A stretch of DNA of 64,000 nt from JAAFHI01 sp039793685 (GTDB lineage Bacteria; Acidobacteriota; Blastocatellia; Chloracidobacteriales; Chloracidobacteriaceae): assembly GCA_039793685.1 (NCBI GenBank), contig JBDRAL010000068.1, positions 1 to 64,000 of the forward strand, read 5' to 3'. The notes under the pieces are model-generated. The model was not told where the DNA came from. It saw only the letters and a program-made list of their open reading frames with translations, and made no database searches. Positions 17,263 through 24,957 of this stretch are shown here, one piece after another (position 1 is the first letter of the stretch; each line of letters starts with the position of its first letter). A program made the translations under genes and the position numbers.

Positions 17263-18954
17263 GTGATCGGACTGCAACCAGGACTCCAGGCGCTCTACAC
17301 GCAGAAACGCGGGGCGCGCGAGTGGCACGAAAAAATGAACGACAACCTCGCGGCACTGGACGTTATCGTCAACTGCCGGTTTAACGAGTTTGTCACCAGC
17401 CTCCCCGGCAGCCCGGCGGAGGGACTGACCGTCATCGTCGCTTCGTCAGGCACGTCCGGACCGCTTGTTGGAAAAGAAGGGCAGATCGCGCGATACCTCG
17501 GTGGGGTGTGGAATTACTACGTCCCGCAGACCGGCTGGATCGCCCATAACCTGACCGACCGCCGCTATTACTCCTGTCGCCCCAACGGCGTGTGGACGGC
17601 GTGGGTCTCGACGGGTGTGGCGACCGCGCGCCCGACGGCAAACAGCGACAACCACGGCCTCTGGTACTACGCCACCGACACTGGCGCCGTGTACTGGAAT
17701 CGGCTCGGGAACGGTTGGTCGGTCTACTCGTCCGGGTACATGCGCGGCCTCGCCGCCGACCGGCCTGCCGCGTCCCAGTATTACGCTGGCGTTGAGTATT
17801 TCGCGACCGACACCAACGGCGGGACGCGTTATCGTTGCGAGTTCGTCACGAGCGCATGGACGTGGGTGAAACAGTCCCCCGGCGTGAGCGAGACGGGCGG
17901 CGACGGAGGCGGAGGCCCGCACGCCGCGACACACCTGCCCGGCGGCGGCGACCCGATTGACTGGGGAAAAATCCTCGGTTTTGGAACGAGCTTCCCGACG
18001 GCCAGCGCGCTGTACGCAAATTGTTTTTTCGTCAAAACCGACGAAAACGGCGGGACGCTCTACCAGTGTCGCGAGGTGGCGAGTGTCTGGACGTGGGTCA
18101 AAGCGGCGCGCGGCGCGACCGAATCCACTGGTGGCGGTGGGGCGGCAGTACTCCCTGAGACAGCGGGGGTCCCGTCTGACAGCCCGGACACATCGGAGGG
18201 ATACCCGGCGCGCTTCGATCCGCTCACAAAGCGGCTTTATGTCTACTCCGGGCCAGACTGGTACTTTACCAAACTCGAACGCGCGTACGCCGGTGTCGGT
18301 GAGATTGAGGGTCTGGCGGGATGGTACGTCGTCGATGACGCCAGCAGTTACGCAGACGGCGCCGTTATTCCTGAACTGGCGGGCCGGGCAGGTTCGGTAC
18401 TCGACTCGTCAGGGGTGGATAGTCCGATCATGCGGACAGCGGCCGTCAATGGAAAGCGGGCCGCCGAATTTACCGGGAATCAATCGTTTCGGTTCACCGA
18501 CCGGCTCGGCATGGGTCTGGCCACGGCTGGTGAGTTTTTTGCGGTCGTAAAAAGAGTCACAGGAACGATGAATCCGGGAGGCTTCCGTCTGGGGTCCGGC
18601 ACCGGGAGCCACTACCTGTTCGACTCTGACGGAAATATCTACGAGGATATTTTGCGGAATTCTCGGCCCGGATTTTCGCCGTCGAGTATCGACATTACTC
18701 AGTGGCACGTTCTTCGCGTTCAATCGAACACGAACTACCGGGTCTACCTGAACGGAACGACTGTGTATAACGTGGCGACCGGGTCGTTTTTCATGCCGTC
18801 CGCGCCGTTCTACCTGACACGCAACACGGCGTCCCTTCAGATTGCAGCGTGGCTTTTCTTTGACACGTCCTCAAAAGCAGGCGGCGTACTCACGACCGAG
18901 GAGTACGATCTCGTGCGAACCTGGTTGAATTCGTTCTTCGGGTTTTCGATCTGA
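17263..18954 (+). CDS. Tail fibre with repeat modules and C-terminal lectin-like domain
   Basis: A 563-residue protein; GTG at 17263 has GGAGG 5 nt upstream and follows the previous stop by one base. The N-terminal part carries three related modules (LWYYATDTGAVYW, EYFATDTNGGTRY, CFFVKTDENGGTLY) common in phage fibres, separated by Gly-rich linkers. The C-terminal ~210 residues (from about 355, GLAGWYVVDDASSYADG) look like a laminin-G/concanavalin-like jelly roll. It is the last phage gene and probably binds a surface glycan. A strong terminator follows. Confidence 0.75.
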   Translation: MIGLQPGLQALYTQKRGAREWHEKMNDNLAALDVIVNCRFNEFVTSLPGSPAEGLTVIVASSGTSGPLVGKEGQIARYLGGVWNYYVPQTGWIAHNLTDRRYYSCRPNGVWTAWVSTGVATARPTANSDNHGLWYYATDTGAVYWNRLGNGWSVYSSGYMRGLAADRPAASQYYAGVEYFATDTNGGTRYRCEFVTSAWTWVKQSPGVSETGGDGGGGPHAATHLPGGGDPIDWGKILGFGTSFPTASALYANCFFVKTDENGGTLYQCREVASVWTWVKAARGATESTGGGGAAVLPETAGVPSDSPDTSEGYPARFDPLTKRLYVYSGPDWYFTKLERAYAGVGEIEGLAGWYVVDDASSYADGAVIPELAGRAGSVLDSSGVDSPIMRTAAVNGKRAAEFTGNQSFRFTDRLGMGLATAGEFFAVVKRVTGTMNPGGFRLGSGTGSHYLFDSDGNIYEDILRNSRPGFSPSSIDITQWHVLRVQSNTNYRVYLNGTTVYNVATGSFFMPSAPFYLTRNTASLQIAAWLFFDTSSKAGGVLTTEEYDLVRTWLNSFFGFSI

Positions 18955-18980
18955 CAAGAGGCACCCCACCGATTGAAAAC

Positions 18981-19016
18981 GGAAAGCCCTCGGTTCGCCG
19001 GAGGCTTTCCGATTTT
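18981..19016 (+). terminator. Rho-independent terminator ending the phage late operon
   Basis: GGAAAGCC pairs with GGCTTTCC; the inner CGG/CCG closes a TTCG loop, with one mismatch between the two stems. GATTTT follows. It lies 26 nt after the fibre stop codon. Confidence 0.75.
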
Positions 19017-19028
19017 ATCCGAGAGTAA

Positions 19029-19049
19029 TGTGGGAGTTTTTGTGGGAGT
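19029..19049. promoter_or_regulatory. Direct repeat resembling integrase arm-type sites at the prophage end
   Basis: Two exact TGTGGGAGT copies are separated by TTT, between the last phage terminator and the 3' end of tRNA-Asn. Paired short G-rich direct repeats beside a tRNA are common at the ends of elements integrated by tyrosine recombinases. No integrase gene or second att copy is in the window, so this is inference. Confidence 0.35.
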
Positions 19050-19105
19050 CTCGTAAAACAAAAGGGCGCTGCTTTTGGCATCACCCTTTGTTTATGCGGG
19101 GAAAT

Positions 19106-19180
19106 TGGCTGCGACGGCGGGATTCGAACCCGCGACCTTCCGCTTAACAGGCGGCTGCTCTACCACTGAGCTACATCGCA
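19106..19180 (-). tRNA. tRNA-Asn (GTT)
   Basis: A cloverleaf on the minus strand with anticodon loop CTGTTAA, T-arm GTTCGAAT and encoded CCA. It is the last gene of the tRNA cluster and the one next to the phage, so its 3' end is the best candidate attachment site. Confidence 0.95.
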
Positions 19181-19184
19181 AAAC

Positions 19185-19260
19185 TGGTGGGACGGGTGGG
19201 ACTCGAACCCACAACTCCCGGCTTAAAAGGCCGATGCTCTAACCATTGAGCTACCATCCC
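19185..19260 (-). tRNA. tRNA-Lys (TTT)
   Basis: Acceptor GGGATGG pairs with CCGTCCC (one G-T), anticodon loop CTTTTAA, T-loop TTCGAGT, discriminator A and encoded CCA. Only 4 nt separate it from tRNA-Asn. Confidence 0.95.
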
Positions 19261-19269
19261 GGAATTCCT

Positions 19270-19349
19270 GATTTTCGATTGAAGATTGCAGATTGAAGAT
19301 TTCAGGAACTCCCGCAATCGAAAATCGTCAATCTTCAATCGAAAATCTG
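19270..19349. repeat. Heptamer inverted-repeat element, GATTnnn type, between two tRNA-Lys genes
   Basis: Left arm 19270-19304 is five consecutive heptamers beginning GATT (TTC, GAA, GCA, GAA, TCA as the variable ends). After a 10-nt spacer the right arm 19315-19349 is five heptamers of the reverse orientation (CAATCGA, AAATCGT, CAATCTT, CAATCGA, AAATCTG). Transcribed, the arms would fold into a long imperfect hairpin inside the tRNA precursor. Confidence 0.85.
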
Positions 19350-19354
19350 AAATG

Positions 19355-19431
19355 TGGTGAAACGGGTGGGACTCGAACCCACAACCTCCGGATTAAGAAT
19401 CCGAAGCTCTGACCAGTTGAGCTACCGTTCC
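19355..19431 (-). tRNA. tRNA-Lys (CTT)
   Basis: Acceptor GGAACGG pairs with CCGTTTC (one G-T), anticodon loop TTCTTAA, T-loop TTCGAGT, encoded CCA. Second lysine isoacceptor, reading AAG. Confidence 0.94.
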
Positions 19432-19439
19432 GAATTTTA

Positions 19440-19518
19440 GATTTGAGATTGAAGATTGAAGATTTTCGATTGGCCAACGCCTGAAATCTTCAATCGACAA
19501 TCTTCAATCTCAAATCCC
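19440..19518. repeat. Heptamer inverted-repeat element, GATTnnn type, between tRNA-Lys(CTT) and tRNA-Glu
   Basis: Left arm 19440-19474 has five GATTnnn heptamers (TGA, GAA, GAA, TTC, GGC). Right arm 19484-19518 has five reverse heptamers (AAATCTT, CAATCGA, CAATCTT, CAATCTC, AAATCCC). The spacer is 9 nt. Confidence 0.85.
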
Positions 19519-19524
19519 CGTTTT

Positions 19525-19601
19525 TGGCGGCGCGTACGGGACTCGAACCCGTAATCTCCGATTTGAAGGACCGGCGGCTTGACCATTCGCACCAACGCGC
19601 C
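19525..19601 (-). tRNA. tRNA-Glu (TTC)
   Basis: Acceptor GGCGCGT pairs perfectly with ACGCGCC, anticodon loop CCTTCAA, T-loop TTCGAGT, discriminator G and encoded CCA. Confidence 0.94.
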
Positions 19602-19614
19602 ACATATCAATTTC

Positions 19615-19691
19615 TGGTGGGTTCGGGAGGATTTGAACCTCCGGCCTCCGGCATCGCAAACCGGCACTCTGATCCCCTGAGCTACGAACCC
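19615..19691 (-). tRNA. tRNA-Arg (GCG)
   Basis: Acceptor GGGTTCG pairs with CGAACCC; D-stem GCTC/GAGT; anticodon stem CCGGT/GCCGG closes loop TTGCGAT, giving anticodon GCG. T-arm GGAGG/CCTCC and encoded CCA complete the fold. Most bacteria read CGU/CGC with an ACG (inosine) tRNA, so GCG is unusual; T at position 38 is also atypical. Confidence 0.88.
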
Positions 19692-19701
19692 GAACATTTA
19701 T

Positions 19702-19794
19702 GATTGAAGATTTTTGATTGAAGATTTTCGATTACGGCCCCTCCCGGCTCACTCTCTGCAAATCTTCAATCGAAAATCTTCAATCGAAAATCAC
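19702..19794. repeat. Heptamer inverted-repeat element, GATTnnn type, between tRNA-Arg and tRNA-Ser
   Basis: Left arm 19702-19736 has five GATTnnn heptamers (GAA, TTT, GAA, TTC, ACG). Right arm 19760-19794 has five reverse heptamers alternating AAATCTT and CAATCGA, ending AAATCAC. The right arm abuts the encoded CCA of tRNA-Ser without a gap. Confidence 0.85.
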
Positions 19795-19890
19795 TGGCGG
19801 AAGCGGAGGGAGTCGAACCCCCAAAGCTCGGAATTTCTCCGGCTCGACCGGTTAGCAACCGGCTGCCCCTGCCGCATAGGCGACGCTTCC
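19795..19890 (-). tRNA. tRNA-Ser (GCT)
   Basis: A class II tRNA of 96 nt with acceptor GGAAGCG, anticodon loop TTGCTAA, a long variable arm (GAGCCGG...CCGAGCTTT region), T-loop TTCGACT, discriminator G and encoded CCA. It reads AGU/AGC. Confidence 0.94.
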
Positions 19891-19951
19891 ATAAAAAGGC
19901 ACAAATATCCCAGCTTAAATAAAATTAAATTGAAATTTATATAAAGCTAAA

Positions 19952-20036
19952 TGGTGCGGAAGGAGGGACTCGAACCCCCGTATCCCGAAGGATGCGGTTT
20001 TACAGACCGCCGCCTTTGCCGCTCGGCCACTTCCGC
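19952..20036 (-). tRNA. tRNA-Tyr (GTA)
   Basis: A class II tRNA with acceptor GCGGAAG, anticodon loop CTGTAAA, a variable arm ATCCTTCGGGAT, T-loop TTCGAGT and encoded CCA. It is the first gene of the cluster in transcription order. Confidence 0.95.
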
Positions 20037-20167
20037 GATCAATCTCATCAGGCGAAAAAACCTCCAAAACGACAGGAGCGGGGACCTCGCCCGAGGCCGC
20101 CCGCTCCATGGAGTCTTCGCGTTCAGAGTACGCTGGATTCAGGGAGCGGGAAGCCGCTCCCGCAATC

Positions 20168-20341
20168 TCAACTCATTGAATTATAATAATTTGACGATTT
20201 TCTCCGCTCCGATTTCCGGGCGCGACTTTGCCGCGACCGCTGCTGCTCGGAACGACGCTCGGATTGACGCACGACTTCGAAGGCCGATTTCGACCCGGTC
20301 ATGAAGGACTGAACGAATTGCGTGTGCGTGAACATCGTCAT
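20168..20341 (-). CDS. Small basic hypothetical protein (57 residues)
   Basis: The frame starts MTMFTHTQFVQSFMTGSK and ends in an Arg/Ser/Lys-rich tail, so the second half is strongly basic. AAAGGAG lies 9 nt before the ATG, a good promoter lies upstream, and a GGGAGCGG/CCGCTCCC hairpin with a 4-nt loop lies just after the stop (20142-20161). These signals together support a real gene. The basic tail could bind nucleic acid; no family is recognised. Confidence 0.5.
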   Translation of the reverse strand: MTMFTHTQFVQSFMTGSKSAFEVVRQSERRSEQQRSRQSRARKSERRKSSNYYNSMS

Positions 20342-20389
20342 GGCCGTGCGCTCCTTTGCGAGATGTCGGTCGGTTGACCGGATGCGCCC

Positions 20390-20417
20390 ATTATCCCCAG
20401 CAAAAAGATTTCGTCAA
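20390..20417 (-). promoter_or_regulatory. Sigma70-like promoter for the 57-residue protein
   Basis: On the minus strand TTGACG (20417-20412) and GATAAT (20395-20390) are separated by 16 nt, with an A/T-rich tract upstream that could act as an UP element. The predicted start site lies about 40 nt before the ATG at 20341. Confidence 0.6.
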
Positions 20418-20586
20418 TACTTTTTTCTATAAAAAAGAAAATAAATAAAAAATTTTATCAATGAATGAAAAAAAGAAATCAGGAAGCGGCAACGCCGGTT
20501 CGCGTTTCGAAACGGCGCCCCGCCACAGTCGTCCACCGGGACAAGCCACATTGACGTGCGTGGGTGCGCCGGGTTTCCTCGCCAAC

Positions 20587-21813
20587 ATGCCGAAACCGAT
20601 CCTGCTTTTCTTTCTTCTCCTATGGCCGGTGGCGGTCGGCCCCCAGCCCGTCGCCGCTCCCCACATTCCCGACGACCGTTTTCCCGGCGCGCCAATTGAA
20701 TTCGCCGACCGGACCGCCCTTGAAAAGCTTTTCCAGGCGCTCGATGCCGCGAAGGCGAGAAAACGGCGGGTTCGAATCCTTCAGTACGGCGATTCGCACA
20801 CCGCCGCCGACCTTTCCACCGCCGAACTCCGCGACCGTCTGCGAAAGGAATTCGGCAACGGCGGCATTGGCGTCGTCGTGCCAGGATTTCCCTACCCCTG
20901 GTTTTCACGGCGCGGGGCGAAATCGTCCGGCAGCGACGGCTGGAAACCCGTGGGAATCGGAAAAAACTGGGAAGCGGGCGACCGGCGGTGCGGCCCGGCG
21001 GGCGTCGCGGTGGAAACAGAAGCAGCGAACGAATGGCTGCGGCTGGAAGCGCCCGGCGAACGGTTCGAAGTTCATCTTCTGGAACAACCTGGCGGCGGAA
21101 TCGTCGAAATCCGGCTCGACGGCGAGCCGGTTACCGAACAACTGACGCTCGACAATCCCAAATTCGAGCCGGTTTCGCTGGTTTTCACCGCAAAAACGAG
21201 GAACGAAACTCATTTTCTCGATCTTCGGGTCATCGGCGCGGGAAAGGTACGAATCTTCGGATTCTCCGCCGAAAACCGTTCCGGCGTGGTCGTGGACACG
21301 TTCGGCATCAACGGGGCGCGGGCATATCGCCCGCTGTCGTGGAACGAGGCCACGCTCGCCGCCGGTCTGCGCGATCTCGCGCCCGACCTCGTCATCCTTG
21401 CCTACGGGACGAACGAGGTCACCGATCCGGACCTCTTTCCCGATTACGAGGACCGCTTCACCCGACTGATTCGACGCTTTAAAAAAGCCGCGCCGAAAGC
21501 CGCGATTTTGGTCCTCGGACCACCCGACCGGATGCTAAGAAACGAAAATCAATGGGTCCCCATTCCGGCCCTTCCAAAACTTGTCGAAACACAGCGTCGG
21601 GTCGCGCTGGCGGAAGGGGCGCTGTTCTGGGATCAGGCGGCGGCGCTCGGCGGATTCGGAACGATGGACCGATTGGCGCGGTTGCCGGTTCCGATTGCCC
21701 AGGCTGACCGGGTTCACCTCACCAAACCGGGCTATCTCAAACTCGGCGAACTGCTTTTCGAGGCGATGATGAAGTCGCGACCTGAAAATACCGGGGCCGG
21801 ACTCGGCCGATGA
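20587..21813 (+). CDS. Secreted/periplasmic SGNH-hydrolase family protein
   Basis: ATG at 20587 is chosen because it begins a signal peptide (PKPILLFFLLLWPVAVG); an upstream in-frame ATG at 20461 would put 42 polar residues before it. The 408-residue product has SGNH blocks: QYGDSHTAAD (nucleophile Ser about residue 70), AYGTNE (block III Asn) and the DRVHLT block with the Asp-x-x-His pair near the C-terminus. The middle is a carbohydrate-binding-like beta domain. Followed by an MBOAT gene, it probably acts with it as the periplasmic acyl-transfer partner, as in Pat/Alg/Dlt-type systems, rather than as a free esterase. Confidence 0.75.
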   Translation: MPKPILLFFLLLWPVAVGPQPVAAPHIPDDRFPGAPIEFADRTALEKLFQALDAAKARKRRVRILQYGDSHTAADLSTAELRDRLRKEFGNGGIGVVVPGFPYPWFSRRGAKSSGSDGWKPVGIGKNWEAGDRRCGPAGVAVETEAANEWLRLEAPGERFEVHLLEQPGGGIVEIRLDGEPVTEQLTLDNPKFEPVSLVFTAKTRNETHFLDLRVIGAGKVRIFGFSAENRSGVVVDTFGINGARAYRPLSWNEATLAAGLRDLAPDLVILAYGTNEVTDPDLFPDYEDRFTRLIRRFKKAAPKAAILVLGPPDRMLRNENQWVPIPALPKLVETQRRVALAEGALFWDQAAALGGFGTMDRLARLPVPIAQADRVHLTKPGYLKLGELLFEAMMKSRPENTGAGLGR

Positions 21814-21945
21814 CTGTGGAAATCCTCACCACCCCCGCGCAGTTCCAACGTTTTTCCACCGGGATTTTCCCCGTGTTTTCCACTTTTCGGCGAGGCGCAC
21901 AATCGCGGCGTTCAACAAAAACTCCGTCGGTTGGAAGTTCCCGCA

Positions 21946-23343
21946 ATGTCGCCCACGAGCGGTTCCTTTCTCGCCCTTCTCGTCCTGATTTTCTTCCTCC
22001 ATCACTTCGTCGAAACCCGGCCCCGAACCCGCCTTTTGTTGCTCGCCACGCTCGGCCTCGGATTCCACGCCCTCGCGGGCTGGACACCGTTGCTGGTCGT
22101 CCTCGCGCTCGCCACGATCAACCACTTCGCCGCGCGGCACGCGGGAAAAACGTTCTGGTTGCGGTTCACCGTCGTTGCCCATCTCGCGGCGCTCGTCTTC
22201 TATAAATACGCCGAGTTCGCGCTCGGAACGGCGGCGGACGCACTCGGCCTTGTCGGTTTGAACGTCGCCGCCCCGCGATTCGCCTTCATCGTTCCTCTGG
22301 GACTTTCATTTTTCACCTTTCAATCCGTGGCCTACGCCGTGGATGTCGCCCGCAAAAACCTCGAACCGGCGCGTAACTTCCTCGAATATCTCGCCTTCAT
22401 CGCCTTTTTCCCGGCCATTCAGGCGGGACCGATTTCACGCGGGGCGCAACTTCTTCCGCAACTTCGGAGCTTCAACCCGATTGACGCCGAAACCGGCGGA
22501 CGGGCGCTGTTTCTCATCGCCTGGGGCTGTCTGAAGAAAATCGCCATCGCGGATTACCTCGCGATCAACTTCACGCAGCGGGTCTTCGATTTTCCCGAAC
22601 GGTTTTCCTCGATTGAAGTACTGGCCGCCGTGTATGGCTACGCCGCGCAGATTTACTGCGATTTCTCCGGCTACACCGACATCGCTCTCGGCGCGGCACT
22701 TTTGCTCGGTATCCGGCTGCCGGAGAATTTCCGCCGCCCGTACCGCGCGACCGATCTCGCCGATTTCTGGCGACGCTGGCACATCTCCCTTTCAAACTGG
22801 CTGCGCGATTACGTCTTTTTCTCCATTGCCGGAAAAAGGCTGCGAAACGTGAACCGGCTCTACCTCGCGACCGTGGCCACGATGCTCATCGGCGGTTTCT
22901 GGCACGGCGCAACCTGGAATTTCATCATCTGGGGCGCGTGGCACGGCTTCGGCCTGCTCGGACTGCGCCTTCTCGAACGCCGCAAACTCGACCTGTTCGC
23001 CCGTTTTCCACTGCCAGATGCTTTCCGAATCTTTTGTACGTTCAATTTTGTCTGCGCCGGGTGGATTTTCTTCGGGACGGAAACCCTCGCCGCCGCCTTT
23101 TCGGTGTTTCGTCAGCTTTTAAGCTTTACCGGCGACACGACCAACCTTCCGTGGCCGGTGGTCGCGTTCATCGCCGTCCCGATTCTCGGCCAGTTCCTTC
23201 CGGACACCATTTTTCAACGCCTCCAGACCGCCTTCACGCGCCTGCCCGCGCCCGCGCAGGCGCTCGCGCTCGCGCTGCTCGCCTGCGGGCTGTACCGCAT
23301 CGCGAGTTCCGACGTTGTTCCCTTTCTCTACTCCCGCTTCTGA
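21946..23343 (+). CDS. MBOAT-family membrane O-acyltransferase (AlgI/PatA/DltB type)
   Basis: A 465-residue polytopic protein; ATG at 21946 is preferred over the upstream TTG. Conserved MBOAT segments are DFWRRWHISLSNWLRD (about 273-287) and GGFWHGATWNFIIWG (about 316-330), which holds the catalytic-type His near 320; a second His lies at about 333 (GAWHG). Such enzymes move an acyl group from a cytoplasmic thioester donor across the membrane to an envelope polymer. It is flanked by two SGNH proteins and ends 3 nt before the second. With the ACP and KAS III genes downstream this looks like one operon. Confidence 0.88.
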   Translation: MSPTSGSFLALLVLIFFLHHFVETRPRTRLLLLATLGLGFHALAGWTPLLVVLALATINHFAARHAGKTFWLRFTVVAHLAALVFYKYAEFALGTAADALGLVGLNVAAPRFAFIVPLGLSFFTFQSVAYAVDVARKNLEPARNFLEYLAFIAFFPAIQAGPISRGAQLLPQLRSFNPIDAETGGRALFLIAWGCLKKIAIADYLAINFTQRVFDFPERFSSIEVLAAVYGYAAQIYCDFSGYTDIALGAALLLGIRLPENFRRPYRATDLADFWRRWHISLSNWLRDYVFFSIAGKRLRNVNRLYLATVATMLIGGFWHGATWNFIIWGAWHGFGLLGLRLLERRKLDLFARFPLPDAFRIFCTFNFVCAGWIFFGTETLAAAFSVFRQLLSFTGDTTNLPWPVVAFIAVPILGQFLPDTIFQRLQTAFTRLPAPAQALALALLACGLYRIASSDVVPFLYSRF

Positions 23344-23346
23344 ACC

Positions 23347-24699
23347 ATGAAAAAAGTCACCGTCACGCTGCTTCTGTTCGTCGGACTGTTCGCCGTTCCG
23401 CACTTCGTTCCGGCGTTGAACACCTTCAAAGTCCCGCTTCCGATTTCATTCCCTCAACAAAAGGAAACGTCCGTCGCCGCCGCGACGCCGACAACACCCG
23501 AATCGCAACCGGTCGCCACGCCGGTCAGCAACACTGGACACCCCGCCGCCGCCAGGCCACGCCCCGGAGGCATCGAGGATCCTTCCGGAAAAGCCCTGAA
23601 CGCCTTTTTCAAGGGACTGGCCGCGTCGGAAACGGGCAAACGCCGGGTGATCGTCAGCCATTACGGCGATTCTCCAATTACCGCCGACAACATCACCGCG
23701 ACCGTCCGGCGCAAACTTCAAAATGATTTCAGCGACGGCGGGCACGGGTTCATCCTCGCCGCGCGCCCCTGGCCGTGGTACGACCACCAGAACGTCCAAT
23801 TTCAACCCGGAAAAGGCTGGAAAGCCGAGCCGATGTTCTTTTCGCGACCGGAAACGCGCTGCGGGTTCGGCGGCGTCATCTTCACCGCCACCGGCGCGGG
23901 CGTTGAAACCACCGTCGGAACCTCCGGAGCAAACGGCCCCGGCGCTTCCGTCAACGCCTTCGAGGTGTATTTTCTGGCCCAGCCGGGCGGCGGCGGTCTT
24001 GAACTTGAACTCGACGGTGCGCCCGCCGGACGCATCAGCACCGCCGGGGAAACCGCTCACTCCGAGTTTCATCGCATTGAAGTTCCCGTCGGAGCGCACC
24101 GCCTGACCGCGCGGACCGTCGGTGACGGCGAGGTCAAACTGTTCGGGTTCGTGCTGGAAAACGGGAAAACCGGCGTGGCCTACGACTCCCTCGGCGTCAA
24201 CGGCGGCTTCATTCAAATGCTGGCGAGTTTCCAGAACGAAAAAATCTGGGCCGAACAACTCCGCCACCGCGCGCCCGACCTCGTCATCCTCGGCTACGGC
24301 GCGAACGAAAGCGAATTCGAAAATTTACCGATGGATCGTTACGAGGCGGACACCCGCGAAGCCATCCGCCGCGTCCGCGCTGCCCTGCCGAATGCCTCGA
24401 TTCTGCTGCTCGGACCGATGGATCGCGGCAAACGCGGCCCCGGCGGCTCGGTCATCACCCGTCCGATGATTCCCAGACTGGTCGCGGCCCAGCGCCGCAT
24501 CGCCGCCGACACCGGGTGCGCGTTTTTCGATACCTACTCGGCGATGGGTGGCGAAGGCACGGTCGCCCGCTGGCTCGAAACGAAACCGAAGCTGATGGGC
24601 GGCGACCTGACGCACCCGACCGTCCAAGGCTCGGAACGGGTCGGCGAACTGATTTACGAGGCGTTGCGTGACGCCTACCGCCAATTCAAATCACTTTAA
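23347..24699 (+). CDS. Second secreted SGNH-family protein
   Basis: A 450-residue protein with an N-terminal signal/anchor (KKVTVTLLLFVGLFAVPHFV) and a Pro/Thr/Ala-rich linker to about residue 80. SGNH blocks are SHYGDSPITAD (Ser109), GYGANESEF and GGDLTHPT with the Asp-x-x-His pair. It is related to the SGNH protein at 20587 in overall plan (same ~400-residue domain with a beta insert), so the pair may act on different acceptors or as donor relay and hydrolase. It starts 3 nt after the MBOAT stop. Confidence 0.75.
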   Translation: MKKVTVTLLLFVGLFAVPHFVPALNTFKVPLPISFPQQKETSVAAATPTTPESQPVATPVSNTGHPAAARPRPGGIEDPSGKALNAFFKGLAASETGKRRVIVSHYGDSPITADNITATVRRKLQNDFSDGGHGFILAARPWPWYDHQNVQFQPGKGWKAEPMFFSRPETRCGFGGVIFTATGAGVETTVGTSGANGPGASVNAFEVYFLAQPGGGGLELELDGAPAGRISTAGETAHSEFHRIEVPVGAHRLTARTVGDGEVKLFGFVLENGKTGVAYDSLGVNGGFIQMLASFQNEKIWAEQLRHRAPDLVILGYGANESEFENLPMDRYEADTREAIRRVRAALPNASILLLGPMDRGKRGPGGSVITRPMIPRLVAAQRRIAADTGCAFFDTYSAMGGEGTVARWLETKPKLMGGDLTHPTVQGSERVGELIYEALRDAYRQFKSL

Positions 24700-24720
24700 A
24701 ACCCTTTGGAGACACACCAC

Positions 24721-24957
24721 ATGCTTCCGATTCAAGTCACCAATTTTCTGAATGAACGCAACGCGGGCGCGCCCGCCATCCCCGCCGACGCCTCGCTGTT
24801 CGACACCGGCGTGCTGGATTCCTTCTCGCTCGCCGAGTTCATCACCGTCATCGAGGACGCGACCGGAATCTCGATTCCCGACGCCGATCTCAACCCCGAA
24901 ACCTTTGAAACGATTGCGAAAACCGAGGCGTACATCGCGCGGGCGCTGGGGGCGTAA
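24721..24957 (+). CDS. Acyl carrier protein
   Basis: A 78-residue protein with GGAG 10 nt before the ATG. The phosphopantetheine attachment Ser is Ser34 in the motif GVLDSFSLAEF, with the acidic helix II and hydrophobic helix III pattern (EFITVIEDATGISIPD) of ACPs and DltC-like carriers. Its stop overlaps the start of the KAS III gene (TAATG). Context suggests it carries the acyl group to or from the KAS III and then to the MBOAT enzyme. Confidence 0.88.
   Translation: MLPIQVTNFLNERNAGAPAIPADASLFDTGVLDSFSLAEFITVIEDATGISIPDADLNPETFETIAKTEAYIARALGA

Noticed and set aside
19270..19794. Possible CRISPR array in the repeat-rich tRNA spacers
   Set aside because: Units are 7 nt with no unique spacers of constant length, and there are no cas genes.
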